Positions 25,764-35,098 are shown, numbered from the stretch's first letter. The stretch is 64,000 nucleotides of DNA from Saxibacter everestensis (GCF_025787225.1 NZ_CP090958.1:2714550-2778549); one strand, 5' to 3'. Made by a program: numbers and translations. The notes: generated by a model from the sequence alone, not told the origin.

Positions 25764-27413
25764 TCACTCACCCGCGGACTCGTGCACGACCTGCCCGCCT
25801 ACCATGGTCAGCCGTGGCCGGATCGCCGACAACTCCCGCGCCGGCGTATGCAGCGGATCGCGGTCGAGCACCACGAGGTCGGCCGCCTTGCCGATCTCGA
25901 TGCTGCCGGTCAGGTGGTCGAGCCTGTTCGCTCGGGCGGCACCAAGGGTGTACGCGTGCAGTGCCGACTGGACACTGATCGCTTCGCCGGGCAGCAACGG
26001 CTCGGTTTGGGACCGCTCATCCGCGGCATGCGGGTCGGCCACCGGGGCGGTCCGATTCACAGCCACGTGAATGCCCCAGATGGGATCGGGGCTGGACACC
26101 GGCCAGTCGCTGCCCATCGCCAACGCCACCCCGGCGTCGGCCAGTGCCCGGAAGGCGAAATGCTGACTGCGCTGGGCATCGTCCAGGTACGGCAGCTTTG
26201 TCTCGACCAGAACCGGATCCTGTCGGGCCCACAACGGCTGGATATTGGCAATCACGTTCAGCTGCCGCATCCGTAAGACGTCCGAGCGGTCGATCAAATC
26301 GATGTGCGCGATCTGGTGCCGGCTGTCCCATTCCCGACTGGCGGAGGCCTCGATCGCGTCCAGGCATTCCCTGACGGCGCGATCCCCGACTGCATGCAGG
26401 TGGATGTCGAAACGCTCCCGGTCCAGCCGGCCCACGATCTCGGTCAGGGCGGCCGGCTCGATGAAGCTCATCCCATGGTTGCCTGGCTGCCCGCGGTACG
26501 CGTGCAACACCGCCGCGGTCAGGTTCTCGCAGACTCCGTCCTGCATGATCTTGATGGCGGTGGCCTGGAACCGTCGATGCCCTGCGGCCTTTCGCCGGGC
26601 GGCGAGCTCCGGGATCTGTTCCAGACCGGCGTCCCGATCCCACCACAATGCCGCGGTGACTCGCGCGGTCAGTTGTGCTCGATCGTCCAGGTCACAGTAG
26701 AGCGGGAACGTCTCCGGTATGCCCAGCGCCTCCCCCACTGCGGCGTCCTGCCAGGCGGTGATGCCCAGCGAGTGCAGGTAGGACTGGGCGGAGAGCAGCG
26801 CCTTCTCCAGGTCGTTACCCTCCGGCGGCGGGATCAGCCGGGTCACCAGCTCGGCCGCACTCTCGGCCAGCATGCCGGTCGGCTGGCCGGCATGATCGCG
26901 AAAGATTCGTCCGCCAGCCGGATCAGGCGTAGTGGAAGTGATGCCGGCCCGTCGCAAGGCTGCGGAATTCACCCAGGCGCCGTGGGCGTCATGACTGACG
27001 AATACGGCCGGCCGGTCACCAACCAGGGCGTCCAGTTCCAGACGATCGGGGAAGCCGCCTTCGAAAACGTCGCCGTACCAGCCGGCGCCCTGGATCCACT
27101 CACCCGCGGCGTGAGCGGCATAGCGTCTGATCACCTGGCGGTAGTCGTCCAGCGAGTGCCACTCGCTGAGGTCGCACTGCAGCTGTTGCAGGCCGCCGGC
27201 GACCGGATGGATGTGCGCATCCTGGAATCCAGGCAGTAACGCCGACCCGCGCAGATCGACGATCTCGGTATGAGACGCCTTGACCTCGGCAACCTTGCTC
27301 GCACCCACCGCCACGATCCGGCCGTCGGCTACGGCGACGGCATCGGTTGTCGGAGCCTCCGAGTCCATGGTGAGGACCGGGCCTCCGTGGAAAATCCAGT
27401 CGGCCCCCGTCAT
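25764..27413 (-). CDS. YtcJ/NfdA-type amidohydrolase (possible N-substituted formamide deformylase)
   Basis: A 549-residue amidohydrolase of the YtcJ group. Metal and catalytic features are HIH at 67-69 (GFQDAHIHP), IHLHAVGDRAVRECLDAIE, HQIAHIDLID and the aspartate in MGSDWPVSSPDP. The group includes N-substituted formamide deformylase (NfdA) of Arthrobacter, which turns N-benzylformamide into benzylamine plus formate. Here it lies in one operon with a copper amine oxidase and an aldehyde dehydrogenase, which would consume the amine. That role is inference, and other amide or carbamate substrates are possible. ATG 27413 overlaps the permease stop as ATGA. Confidence 0.85.
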   Translation of the reverse strand: MTGADWIFHGGPVLTMDSEAPTTDAVAVADGRIVAVGASKVAEVKASHTEIVDLRGSALLPGFQDAHIHPVAGGLQQLQCDLSEWHSLDDYRQVIRRYAAHAAGEWIQGAGWYGDVFEGGFPDRLELDALVGDRPAVFVSHDAHGAWVNSAALRRAGITSTTPDPAGGRIFRDHAGQPTGMLAESAAELVTRLIPPPEGNDLEKALLSAQSYLHSLGITAWQDAAVGEALGIPETFPLYCDLDDRAQLTARVTAALWWDRDAGLEQIPELAARRKAAGHRRFQATAIKIMQDGVCENLTAAVLHAYRGQPGNHGMSFIEPAALTEIVGRLDRERFDIHLHAVGDRAVRECLDAIEASASREWDSRHQIAHIDLIDRSDVLRMRQLNVIANIQPLWARQDPVLVETKLPYLDDAQRSQHFAFRALADAGVALAMGSDWPVSSPDPIWGIHVAVNRTAPVADPHAADERSQTEPLLPGEAISVQSALHAYTLGAARANRLDHLTGSIEIGKAADLVVLDRDPLHTPARELSAIRPRLTMVGGQVVHESAGE

Positions 27414-28834
27414 CCCTGACCTGCTTCCAGCAGCGGATCCGGAGCGCTGGGAGCGATCCGGACCAGCCGCGGCCAAACTCGGGCGAGCAGGATGTAAAGC
27501 CCAGCACTGACCGCAAATCCGACCAGCCACGCGATGTCGAGGCCGTCCATCGCCGCAGCGACCGGGCCGACAAAGATCGTCGTTGACATGAACGGAACCT
27601 GGACCAGAACTCCAACGACGAAAACAATCATCGCTCCCGGATTCCATCGGCCGTAGCGGCCGCCGTCGGGTGCGAAGAAGTCATCGATCGCATAATCAGC
27701 GCGTCGGATGAGGTAGTAATCGACCAGGTTGACCGCCGACCACGGAATCAGCAGGTACAGCAGGATGCTGAGGAAGTTGAAGTAGGAGCTGGCGAAGCTG
27801 GTGGCTGCGGCAAACGCGATCGTCAGCCCGACCACGTGCAGCGCCAGCGTGGCGATCAGCCTTGCGCGCATCATCGGACGCCAGCCGCGGCGGAACGTTT
27901 CGATCAGGGTGAGCAGGCACAGGCAGCTGCAGTAGACATTGACGGAGTTGCCTGCGCTGGCCGCGAGGGCGAACCCGAACAGCACGATGGCGGCCAGGAC
28001 CGGGCCGAGCAGGCCGCCGAGCCCCGCCATGGTGTCCGCATTGTCGACCGCCAGGCCGACGACCGCACCGAGCACCATCAGCAGAATACTGCTGAGCACG
28101 CAGCCGGTGTACGAGCCCCAGAACGCTCCGCGGGTGCCGGTGTCGCGTGGCATGTACCGCGAATAGTCCGAAACATATGGGGCATAGGTCAGCTGCCAGA
28201 CCACCCCGATCGCCACCATCGCGAAGAACCCGGTCAGGCTGAACTCACCTTTTCCCAGGTACTGGGTGATGTCCCCGCCGACGGCGAGTGCGATGAAGGA
28301 GATCAGCACGAGGGCGCCGACAACGTAGGAACTCCATGCGGTGACGGCCCGCACCAGGGTGTACCCGAAGACCGACACGACGAGGCTGAACAACGTGCAC
28401 AGAATTAACATCAGGTTTCCGCTGGCTCCGGGGAGCACTGCTGTCAGCGAATCGGAGGCCACGACAAGGTTGGACGAGAAGTAGCCGATGAACATCACTG
28501 TGGCGATCAGCACGATTATTGCCGCCCCGTAAGAACCGAACTGCCCCCGGGCCTGCAGCATCTGCGGCACACCCATCCGTGGTCCCTGTGCCGCGTGCAG
28601 CGCCATCCCGATCCCACCGACTCCGTGTCCGATCAGGATCGCCAAGACCGACCAGCCGAGCGGCAGGCCGAGCAAGGTGGTGGCGGTGGCGCCGGTGACA
28701 ACCGTCAGCGGCGTCATGTTCATGCCGAACCAGATGGCGACAAGTTCACGGGGCCTGCCGTGCCGTTGCCCCACAGGGATCGGCGCGATGGTTTCCTTCT
28801 CCATCGCGAAGAGCTGAGCGCGTGTTTCGGCCAT
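27410..28834 (-). CDS. NCS1-family purine/cytosine-type permease
   Basis: A 474-residue, 12-helix nucleobase-cation symporter-1 protein. It begins with the typical cytosolic IAPIPVGQRHGRPRELVAIWFGMNMTPLTVVTGATATTLLG, has QMLQARGQFGSYGAAIIVL in helix 3 and YAPYVSDYSRYMP, and ends in INLVDYY-type sequence (VNLVDYYLIRRADYAIDDFF). NCS1 members carry cytosine, allantoin, hydantoins, thiamine or similar small amides. Translation appears coupled to the following amidohydrolase, so it likely imports that enzyme's substrate. Confidence 0.92.
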   Translation of the reverse strand: MAETRAQLFAMEKETIAPIPVGQRHGRPRELVAIWFGMNMTPLTVVTGATATTLLGLPLGWSVLAILIGHGVGGIGMALHAAQGPRMGVPQMLQARGQFGSYGAAIIVLIATVMFIGYFSSNLVVASDSLTAVLPGASGNLMLILCTLFSLVVSVFGYTLVRAVTAWSSYVVGALVLISFIALAVGGDITQYLGKGEFSLTGFFAMVAIGVVWQLTYAPYVSDYSRYMPRDTGTRGAFWGSYTGCVLSSILLMVLGAVVGLAVDNADTMAGLGGLLGPVLAAIVLFGFALAASAGNSVNVYCSCLCLLTLIETFRRGWRPMMRARLIATLALHVVGLTIAFAAATSFASSYFNFLSILLYLLIPWSAVNLVDYYLIRRADYAIDDFFAPDGGRYGRWNPGAMIVFVVGVLVQVPFMSTTIFVGPVAAAMDGLDIAWLVGFAVSAGLYILLARVWPRLVRIAPSAPDPLLEAGQG

Positions 28835-28858
28835 GACGGCCTCCTTGGGTGGTAGGGA

Positions 28859-30406
28859 CTAGCCGAACTGGATCCAGGTGGTTTTCATTGCGGAGTAGTT
28901 ATCCAGAGCGTGCAGCGATAGGTCTCGCCCGAAGCCGGACTGCTTGAACCCGCCGAACGGGGTGGTGACACCGAGCGCGTCGACAGTGTTGACCGATACG
29001 GTGCCGGCCACCAGTTGCCCGGCGACCCGATGCGCCCGCGAGAGGTTCGACGTCCATACCGAGGCGGCCAGGCCGTACGGCGTCGAGTTGGCGATGCCGA
29101 CCGCCTCGTCCTCGGCATCAAAGGGCACCACGGTGAGCAGCGGCCCGAAGACCTCCTCCTGCAGGAGCTGGTGGCTGGCCTGCAGCCCGCCGACGATGGT
29201 CGGCGTGATGAAAGCCTGGGAGCCGTTGATCTCAAGTCGGTCCCCACCGTGCAGCAGATCGCCGTCGACCCGGCCCTTTTGCACGGCCGCCCACACGTCC
29301 TCGGCGTGCTCAGCGCTGACCAGGGAGCCGGTTCCGGAGGCAGCCGAGAGCGGGTCGCCTGGCAGGTAGTCCCCCGCAGCCTCGATCAGAAGTTCCACGA
29401 AGTCGTGGTAGATCGAACGCTCGACCAACAGCCGGGAATTCGCCGAGCACACCTCCCCCTGGTTATAGAAGGCACCGAAGGCCGCCTTTGTCGCGGCGGC
29501 GGCAAGATCCTCGGCATCGGCGAATACCAGGTTGGCGCTCTTGCCACCGGCTTCCAGACTCAGCCGTTTCAGGTTGGACGCTCCGGCGTAGCCCAGCAGG
29601 CGTTTTGCCACGGCGGTCGACCCGGTGAAGGAAAGTGCGTCGATGTCCGGGTGCAGGCCGATGGCCTCGCCGACGCTGCCGCCGGGACCGGGCAGCACGT
29701 TGAGCACTCCGCGGGGCAGGCCGGCCTGCAGGGCCAGGTCCGCCAACCGCAGCACGGACAGCGATGACTGGGCGGCGGGTTTGAGCAGCACGCTGTTGCC
29801 CAGTGCCAACGCGGGAGCGAGTTTCCAGCCGGCGATTTCCAGCGGGTAGTTCCAGGGCACGATGGCGCCGACCACGCCGACCGGCTCCCGGGTCACCATC
29901 GCCACCGAACCGGGCGGAGTGCTGGGGATCTCGTCGATGAGCTTGTCGATGGCCTCGGCGTACCACCGGAAGGTGGCCGCGGTGCCTTGCACGTCGACGG
30001 CGCGGGCCTCGGCGACCGGCTTGCCCATCTCCAGGCTGTCCAGTAACGCCAGCTCGTCGCCGTGCTCATCAAGCAGGTCGGCAAGCCGGCACAGCACCGC
30101 CTTGCGGTCTTCGGCTGCGGACCGGCTCCAGTCGCCATCCTGGAATGCCCGTCGAGCGGCGCGTACCGCACGGTCAACGTCGTCGGCATTACCGGAGACG
30201 ACGTCGGCAAGCGGCTGGTTCGTCGCCGGGTTCACGCTGGTGAATGTGCGGCCCGCGGCAGCGTCAGCGCGTTCGCCGTCGATGACGGCCCGGCCATCGA
30301 TGTTCAGACGGCCGGCCAGCTCGGCCCAGTTCGGAGCGCCCCCGGATGACGTTGGGCCGCCGGACGGCACCACGTCGGCACGCTGCTGCTCGTCGAGGTT
30401 ACTCAC
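28859..30406 (-). CDS. NAD(P)-dependent aldehyde dehydrogenase (amine-derived aldehydes)
   Basis: About 515 residues of the ALDH superfamily, similar to gamma-glutamyl-gamma-aminobutyraldehyde/PuuC-type enzymes. Signatures are VVGAIVPWNYPLEIAGWKLAPALALGNSVLLKPA, FTGSTAVAKRLL, LEAGGKSANLVFADAD-type sequence with the general-base Glu (LSLEAGGKSANLV), and NQGEVCSANSRLLVERS with the catalytic cysteine. The C-terminal TPFGGFKQSGFGRDLSLHALDNY is typical. GTG 30406 is chosen, with GGAGGG 8 bases upstream, overlapping the amine oxidase end by 8 bases. It would oxidise the aldehyde made by that oxidase. Confidence 0.93.
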   Translation of the reverse strand: MSNLDEQQRADVVPSGGPTSSGGAPNWAELAGRLNIDGRAVIDGERADAAAGRTFTSVNPATNQPLADVVSGNADDVDRAVRAARRAFQDGDWSRSAAEDRKAVLCRLADLLDEHGDELALLDSLEMGKPVAEARAVDVQGTAATFRWYAEAIDKLIDEIPSTPPGSVAMVTREPVGVVGAIVPWNYPLEIAGWKLAPALALGNSVLLKPAAQSSLSVLRLADLALQAGLPRGVLNVLPGPGGSVGEAIGLHPDIDALSFTGSTAVAKRLLGYAGASNLKRLSLEAGGKSANLVFADAEDLAAAATKAAFGAFYNQGEVCSANSRLLVERSIYHDFVELLIEAAGDYLPGDPLSAASGTGSLVSAEHAEDVWAAVQKGRVDGDLLHGGDRLEINGSQAFITPTIVGGLQASHQLLQEEVFGPLLTVVPFDAEDEAVGIANSTPYGLAASVWTSNLSRAHRVAGQLVAGTVSVNTVDALGVTTPFGGFKQSGFGRDLSLHALDNYSAMKTTWIQFG

Positions 30407-32387
30407 CGCAACACCCTCCTTCGTCGGCACGGCCTTCATCAGCGCAGTGCTTCTTTGGCCGCGGGGTGTCCAGGGTCGGGTTCTCGTCGAAGAAGCCGTG
30501 CGGCTTGAGCTTGAAGCCGCATTTGTCCACCGGCATCACCGGCCAGTCCTCCGGGCGCGGAAAATGCGTCAGACCGAATGTGTGCCAGAGCACGATGTCG
30601 GCGTTGTCTACGTTTCGGTCCCGCTGCACCCAGGAGGTGAGCGTGTCGTTGCCCGGGTTCTGATTGACGTAGGTTCCGGAGGGGAATCGCTCATGCTCGG
30701 CGTACTGCGTCACCCAGAGGTGCCTGGTGGTGAAGCCGGCCCGTCGTGCGATCGACGAGTCGTCGTCGGCCAGCAACGTCGGCTGGCCCTCCGGGTAGAG
30801 GGTGTAGGCGACCGGCTTCCCGACCGCGTTGGTCACCGACGGGTTGACGATCTGCCACACCCTGGCCCGGGAGTTGTCAGCCAACCGGGCGGCCTGACTT
30901 TCTGTGGTCAGTCGGGTCTGCTGCCGGGTGAAGGCATTCCCGTACCGGTTGCCCGGGCCGATCGGCACCCGCTTGGCCTCCACCTCGTCCACCGCATTGT
31001 GCTCACCGTCCACGGTCATGTCCAGCCGAGCGGAGAACAGGTGCTGGTGGTAAGGGGCGCCAACGCCTGGCGCTATCTCGCTGGCCCACGGGTACTCCGA
31101 GCCGTCGGCGGTACGCGGGTAGGAGGACGCGAAGACTACGCCTGTGGCCTTGCATTCAAGTTCGATCGCGCCGTCCAGGTACAGGTACCAGTAGAAACCG
31201 TAGTCGTAGTTGCCCACGGTGATGAAGAACGAGACCACCAGCCGACGGGAGCGACGCACGTCCACCGACCCGGTGTATTCGTCGCTGTGCTTCCACAGCA
31301 CGCCATCGTCTTCCTCGTGCATGCAGATCGCGTTCTTGATGGTGCGCGGCTTGCCGTCGTCGTCCGCGAGCACCGCGTCGAAGTACCGGATCTCGCCCAG
31401 GCAGTCGCAGCCCAATTCGAGGGAGTTAGCCTCCTTTCCCAGCGAGTACTCGCCGGCGTCGAAGTAGTTCTGCCAGAACCGCACAGGGCTCGGGTCTCCG
31501 TAGGGCACCACCATCTCGGCGATCGAGGCCCGGTAGATGATCGGCCGCACCCGGTCACCGTCCGAGAAGCCGATCTGGTGCAGTACGAGGCCTTCCACCG
31601 GGTCGAAGCCGATCCGGAAGCGCCAGTTCTCCCAGCTGACCACGTCGTCATCGACGGTGAAGCTCGGGCCCTCAGGCTGAGTGATCTCGATTGGTTTCTG
31701 GGTGGTGCGCGGCTCCGGCAGCCCGGCGTCCTTGTGGAAGTTATAGCTGCGCTGTGGCAGGTCGAAGACGCCGTCGTCGATCAGGTCGATCACCTCTCCG
31801 GTGATCAGGTCCAGGTAGGCCACCACGCCGTCGATCGGGTGCGCCCACGCATTGTCGTCATCGTCAAGCTGCAGGAAGGACAGACACCGGGTGATCCGCC
31901 GTCCCTCCTCACCGGGGATGTCGAAACAGCCCGCGCTCAACGCTGAGATCCGCACCAGTGAGACGTCGGTGATGCCGCGACGTTCCATCGCCGCCACCCA
32001 GCCCGGGTCCTGGCGCAGCAGCCGCTCCACCAGCTCGAACTCCTCGGCGATGATCGGCGGTTGGCCCTCCGCGGTCACATCCACCGTGCGGGTGCTGACC
32101 AAACGCCGTTCGGTCAGTGACACGATGACCTCGGTGACCTCACCCGTGCCGCGGTCCATCAGGACGGTGCCGACCCGCCGGTCGATCAGTGGTTTGTCGT
32201 CGGAGTTGTCGAAGCCGAGGACGGCGGGTTTCGCCGGTTCCGCCAGACTGACAAGCATGAACCGGGTGCCGGCGTTGAGCAGGCCGGCCTGCTCCACTAC
32301 CTCCCGATTCGCGGTGAGTTCGTCCGCGGTCAGCCGGCTGAGCGGATGAGTAGTGGCGGCGGTCTTGGGGTCGGTGGCGATACTCAC
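30399..32387 (-). CDS. Copper-containing primary amine oxidase
   Basis: A 662-residue TPQ enzyme that converts RCH2NH2 to aldehyde, ammonia and H2O2. The cofactor tyrosine is Tyr394 in NYDYGF. The catalytic base Asp310 in YFDAGE lies 84 residues before it, the same spacing as Asp298/Tyr382 of the Arthrobacter globiformis enzyme. Copper ligands are His447 and His449 (PYHQHLF) and a histidine in GLTHFPRPEDWPVMP. There is no signal peptide, so it acts in the cytoplasm, unlike the periplasmic E. coli TynA. The C-terminus is Cys-rich (KKHCADEGRADEGGCCGE). GTG 32387 has AAGGAA 6 bases upstream and a 4-bp overlap with the APC gene stop. Confidence 0.96.
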   Translation of the reverse strand: MSIATDPKTAATTHPLSRLTADELTANREVVEQAGLLNAGTRFMLVSLAEPAKPAVLGFDNSDDKPLIDRRVGTVLMDRGTGEVTEVIVSLTERRLVSTRTVDVTAEGQPPIIAEEFELVERLLRQDPGWVAAMERRGITDVSLVRISALSAGCFDIPGEEGRRITRCLSFLQLDDDDNAWAHPIDGVVAYLDLITGEVIDLIDDGVFDLPQRSYNFHKDAGLPEPRTTQKPIEITQPEGPSFTVDDDVVSWENWRFRIGFDPVEGLVLHQIGFSDGDRVRPIIYRASIAEMVVPYGDPSPVRFWQNYFDAGEYSLGKEANSLELGCDCLGEIRYFDAVLADDDGKPRTIKNAICMHEEDDGVLWKHSDEYTGSVDVRRSRRLVVSFFITVGNYDYGFYWYLYLDGAIELECKATGVVFASSYPRTADGSEYPWASEIAPGVGAPYHQHLFSARLDMTVDGEHNAVDEVEAKRVPIGPGNRYGNAFTRQQTRLTTESQAARLADNSRARVWQIVNPSVTNAVGKPVAYTLYPEGQPTLLADDDSSIARRAGFTTRHLWVTQYAEHERFPSGTYVNQNPGNDTLTSWVQRDRNVDNADIVLWHTFGLTHFPRPEDWPVMPVDKCGFKLKPHGFFDENPTLDTPRPKKHCADEGRADEGGCCGE

Positions 32388-33895
32388 GAAACTTCCTTTT
32401 CGACGATGTCGTTGACGTTGATTTTCGGATGGCGGTTCCGGACCGGTTTGCCGAGCAGGTACCCGACGAGGCCGAGGATCAGCAGCGCGACCAGGGTGCC
32501 GACGGTGAATAGCTCGAAGGTGGGCTGGCTGACGCCCCAAATCTCCTGGAAGTCGTAGTCCAGCCCAAATAGGCGTTCCAGGGTGCCGGGGAACACGGCA
32601 ACCCACGATCCAAGCAGAACCCAGGCGAAGCAGAGGATGCCCATAGCCCGGAACCCGGCGTTACCGACCGGGACCCGGAAGGGACGTTCGACATCGGGGT
32701 AGCGGGTGCGCAATCGGATGGCGGCCGGGATCACAAACAGGTAACTGAGCAGGAATGTGGAGATCGAGATCGTCAGTACCACCCCGAAGACCGACGCGCT
32801 GGAGCCGGTCACCTGCATAGCAACGAGCATGAACACGGTGGACACAACGCCGGAGAGGCAGTTCACCCGGACCGGGGTGCCCAGCCCGGCGTGAAACTTG
32901 CCGAAGAAGCCGCCGAAGAACGCGCCGTCGGCGGCAGCCATGGCCTGCATCCGATCGCTGATGATCATCCAGGCCGATCCCTGGCTCATCAGCGCGATAA
33001 CGAACATCACCGCGGTGATGAACAGCATGACCGGTCCTGCCGCTCCGTAGACGCTGTAGACGGTGTTAACCGCCTCGAGCAGGCCCCCGATGCCGGTGAT
33101 CTGGTCCGCCGGGACAACGAGCAGGATTGCCAGAATCGGCAGCAGATAGCAAGCTGCGGCGATGCTACAGGCGCGGGCGATGCTGATCGGCACGTCGCGC
33201 TTCGGGTTCTTCATCTCGCCGGAAGCGCTATTGGTCGATTCGAACCCGAGGTAGGAAAAGAGCAGTAATGGCGTCACTCCGAGCAAGCCGGCGAGGGTTG
33301 GGCTCAGATCGGCGAACTTGAAGTCGACGACGCCGTGGGTGAACGCGTAAATGACGGTGGTGATCAGGAAGAACCCGAGGAAGGCCACCTTGAGCACGGC
33401 CCCCATGGTGGGGATCCATTTTCCTTTGCTCAGCGAGATGATGGCCGCGAATACGGTGATCCAGATGAAGATGATCTTGAACACGTAGTCACCCACGGAG
33501 CCGGTGGGCAGCGGGGCGATGTAATGGTCCCAGCTTTCGGCGGCCAGAAACGCCATCGAGCCACCCACCCATACCGGCTGGGTGACCCAGGTGAGTAGCG
33601 CGGTCAGCGCCGCCACCGGCCGGCCAAATGCTTGCCTGGTCCACAGGTAGACGCCGCCTTCGCCGACGAACGTGCTGCCTATCTCGGCGAAGATCAGGCC
33701 GTACGGAATCAGGAAGAACACGGCCAGGATCAGTGCCCAGGTGAATGTTTCCCTGCCGAAGGCCGACACCTGCCCGAGAACTTCCAGGCCGACGACGGCG
33801 GCCACGATCAGGAACAGAATGTCGAAGCGTCCCAGCGTCTTCTTCAGATGCCTGGTCTGCTCCTGGGCAAGGACTGTCGATTCGTCGCTTCTCAT
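32384..33895 (-). CDS. APC-superfamily amino acid/amine permease
   Basis: A 503-residue permease with about 12 helices. It has the APC features VAAVVGLEVLGQVSAFG in helix 1, FAEIGSTFVGEGGVYLWTRQAFGRP near helix 2-3 and SYLGFESTNSASGEMKNPKRDVPISI in helix 6. Tight coupling (GTGA) to the amine oxidase gene suggests it takes up the primary amine, as PuuP or ethanolamine/tyramine permeases do. ATG 33895 has GGGGAG 9 bases upstream; GTG 33901 is possible. It is the first gene of the operon and is divergent from a TetR gene. Confidence 0.9.
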   Translation of the reverse strand: MRSDESTVLAQEQTRHLKKTLGRFDILFLIVAAVVGLEVLGQVSAFGRETFTWALILAVFFLIPYGLIFAEIGSTFVGEGGVYLWTRQAFGRPVAALTALLTWVTQPVWVGGSMAFLAAESWDHYIAPLPTGSVGDYVFKIIFIWITVFAAIISLSKGKWIPTMGAVLKVAFLGFFLITTVIYAFTHGVVDFKFADLSPTLAGLLGVTPLLLFSYLGFESTNSASGEMKNPKRDVPISIARACSIAAACYLLPILAILLVVPADQITGIGGLLEAVNTVYSVYGAAGPVMLFITAVMFVIALMSQGSAWMIISDRMQAMAAADGAFFGGFFGKFHAGLGTPVRVNCLSGVVSTVFMLVAMQVTGSSASVFGVVLTISISTFLLSYLFVIPAAIRLRTRYPDVERPFRVPVGNAGFRAMGILCFAWVLLGSWVAVFPGTLERLFGLDYDFQEIWGVSQPTFELFTVGTLVALLILGLVGYLLGKPVRNRHPKINVNDIVEKEVS

Positions 33896-34121
33896 GGCCA
33901 CTCACTCCCCTTTCGGATGCCGACCCTCACGGACGACAACTCTCGGTTCGGCCCCTCGCAGGCGTCGCTTCCGTAGGCGTCGCTGCCGCCTTAGAAGGTC
34001 ACCGTTTGGCAGTTCTTTGAGACGTAGCTCATATAATTGCGCGTTAGACTGCTGCGAGGGAAGACTTCGCGCAGAAGCAGAGGGCGTTATTTTTTGATGG
34101 CAGTCATCGATAATTGTGGCA
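33896..34121. promoter_or_regulatory. Divergent control region of the amine operon
   Basis: The 226-base spacer between the APC permease and TetR genes drops sharply in GC after 33990. TATAAT at 34032-34037 could be a -10 for the TetR gene; the best -35-like match, TTGGCA (34006-34011), is 20 bases away, which is too long. GGCGTCGCT is repeated at 33961-33969 and 33976-33984. I see no convincing long palindrome, so the operator is not assigned. Confidence 0.4.
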
Positions 34122-34733
34122 ATGGCTAGACCGAGGAATCAGACGGCGCGGCGCAGCCAGATCGTTCACGCCGCGATGACGGCGATTGCTACCCGCGGAC
34201 TGGCCGGTTTGCGGATCAAAGACGTCGCCCAGAGCGCCGGTCTTTCCGCCGGTTCAGTGAGCTACTACTTCAGTGAGCTGGACGATCTGGTCCGCGAGGT
34301 ACACCGGCACGCTGTCGATCGGTTCTACTGGGAGCGACTGCGGGAGGCCGAGGCGTGCGCCGACCCACGGCAGAAACTGGTCCGTGCGCTGCGCAGTGGG
34401 CTTCCGCGAGCCGACGGCGACCTGGAGTACCGGGTGTTATGCGAAATGCATGCCCAGGCGTGCCGCGACCAATTTCACGCCCAGCTCATGTCGAACCTAT
34501 TCAACCGTGAGGTTTCGCTATACCTGCCGATCCTGACCATGGGCGCACAGCACGGTGTTTTCGAACTCGCCGCGCCCGAGCTGACCATCTCCCGAAACCT
34601 GGTCGCGCTCGAGGACTCATACGGATTGCACCTACTGGGTGGGCTGTCTCTTAGCCTCGAAGAGGCCTACGGCCTGCTGATCAGCTATGCCGAAGCCGCC
34701 ACCGGCACCCGGCTCGAGGTGGAGGTGGGGTGA
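34122..34733 (+). CDS. TetR-family regulator (BetI-like), probable control of the amine operon
   Basis: A 203-residue TetR protein. The helix-turn-helix is seen in RRSQIVHAAMTAIATRGLAGLRIKDVAQSAGLSAGSVSYYFSELDDLV. The C-terminal domain includes RALRSGLPRADGDLEYRVLCEMHAQACRD. BetI/RutR-like regulators commonly respond to amines or related nitrogen compounds. Divergence from the APC-amine oxidase operon makes it the likely local repressor. Two starts are possible, GTG 34116 and ATG 34122; no good Shine-Dalgarno decides between them. Confidence 0.88.
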   Translation: MARPRNQTARRSQIVHAAMTAIATRGLAGLRIKDVAQSAGLSAGSVSYYFSELDDLVREVHRHAVDRFYWERLREAEACADPRQKLVRALRSGLPRADGDLEYRVLCEMHAQACRDQFHAQLMSNLFNREVSLYLPILTMGAQHGVFELAAPELTISRNLVALEDSYGLHLLGGLSLSLEEAYGLLISYAEAATGTRLEVEVG

Positions 34734-34816
34734 GGATGACCCGGATGTCGTCAGCTCGCTGCCACCAACGACACGTTCACTCCCTCGCACAACACCGCAA
34801 GCCATTCCAAACGGAA

Positions 34817-34848
34817 GCAGGCCACAAGCTGAAAAGCCTGTGACCTGC
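34817..34848. terminator. Hairpin downstream of tRNA-Thr (bidirectional candidate terminator)
   Basis: GCAGGCCACAAGC and GCCTGTGACCTGC form a 13-position stem with two mismatches around the loop TGAAAA. It lies 35 bases past the tRNA 3' end (minus strand) and 84 bases past the TetR stop (plus strand), so it could end either transcript. No clear T-run follows on either strand. Confidence 0.5.
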
Positions 34849-34882
34849 ATGCACACTGTTCATCTGACTACCAGAATGTCGG

Positions 34883-34955
34883 AGCCTCCTAACAGAATCG
34901 AACTGTTGACCTTCTCATTACGAGTGAGACGCTCTACCGACTGAGCTAAGGAGGC
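34883..34955 (-). tRNA. tRNA-Thr (anticodon CGU)
   Basis: A 73-nt cloverleaf on the minus strand. The acceptor stem GCCTCCT pairs with AGGAGGC, the D-arm is AGCTCAGTCGGTAGAGC, and the anticodon stem TCTCA/TGAGA encloses the loop CTCGTAA with anticodon CGT. The T-arm contains GTTCGATTC. The 3' CCA is not encoded (the genome reads TCC then G). It decodes ACG threonine codons, common in a high-GC genome. Confidence 0.97.
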
Positions 34956-34982
34956 ATGCGGGCGTTGAACCCACGGCGTCTA

Positions 34983-35011
34983 ACTCTATAAGAGCCGCTG
35001 TTGTCGGTCAA
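34983..35011 (-). promoter_or_regulatory. Promoter of tRNA-Thr
   Basis: On the minus strand TTGACC (35011-35006) is separated by 17 bases from TAGAGT (34988-34983), a good sigma-70-type pair. The -10 ends 27 bases before the tRNA 5' end. The stretch stands out as AT-rich. Confidence 0.65.
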
Positions 35012-35098
35012 AACGGGCTCTGATGACGCCGGAACAGAGCTGGGAAGGCGATCGGGCCCTTCATAGCCAAGCCAGGACACACACCCGGCAAGTCAGGG

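Noticed and set aside
34031-34040. Strong promoter for the TetR gene from TATAAT
   Set aside because: No -35 element at acceptable spacing; kept only as a weak candidate inside the control region.
34734-34955. tRNA-Thr 3' end facing the amine operon as the insertion site of a genomic island
   Set aside because: No integrase gene and no repeated copy of the tRNA 3' end were found on the far side of the operon, and the operon has the same base and codon use as its surroundings.
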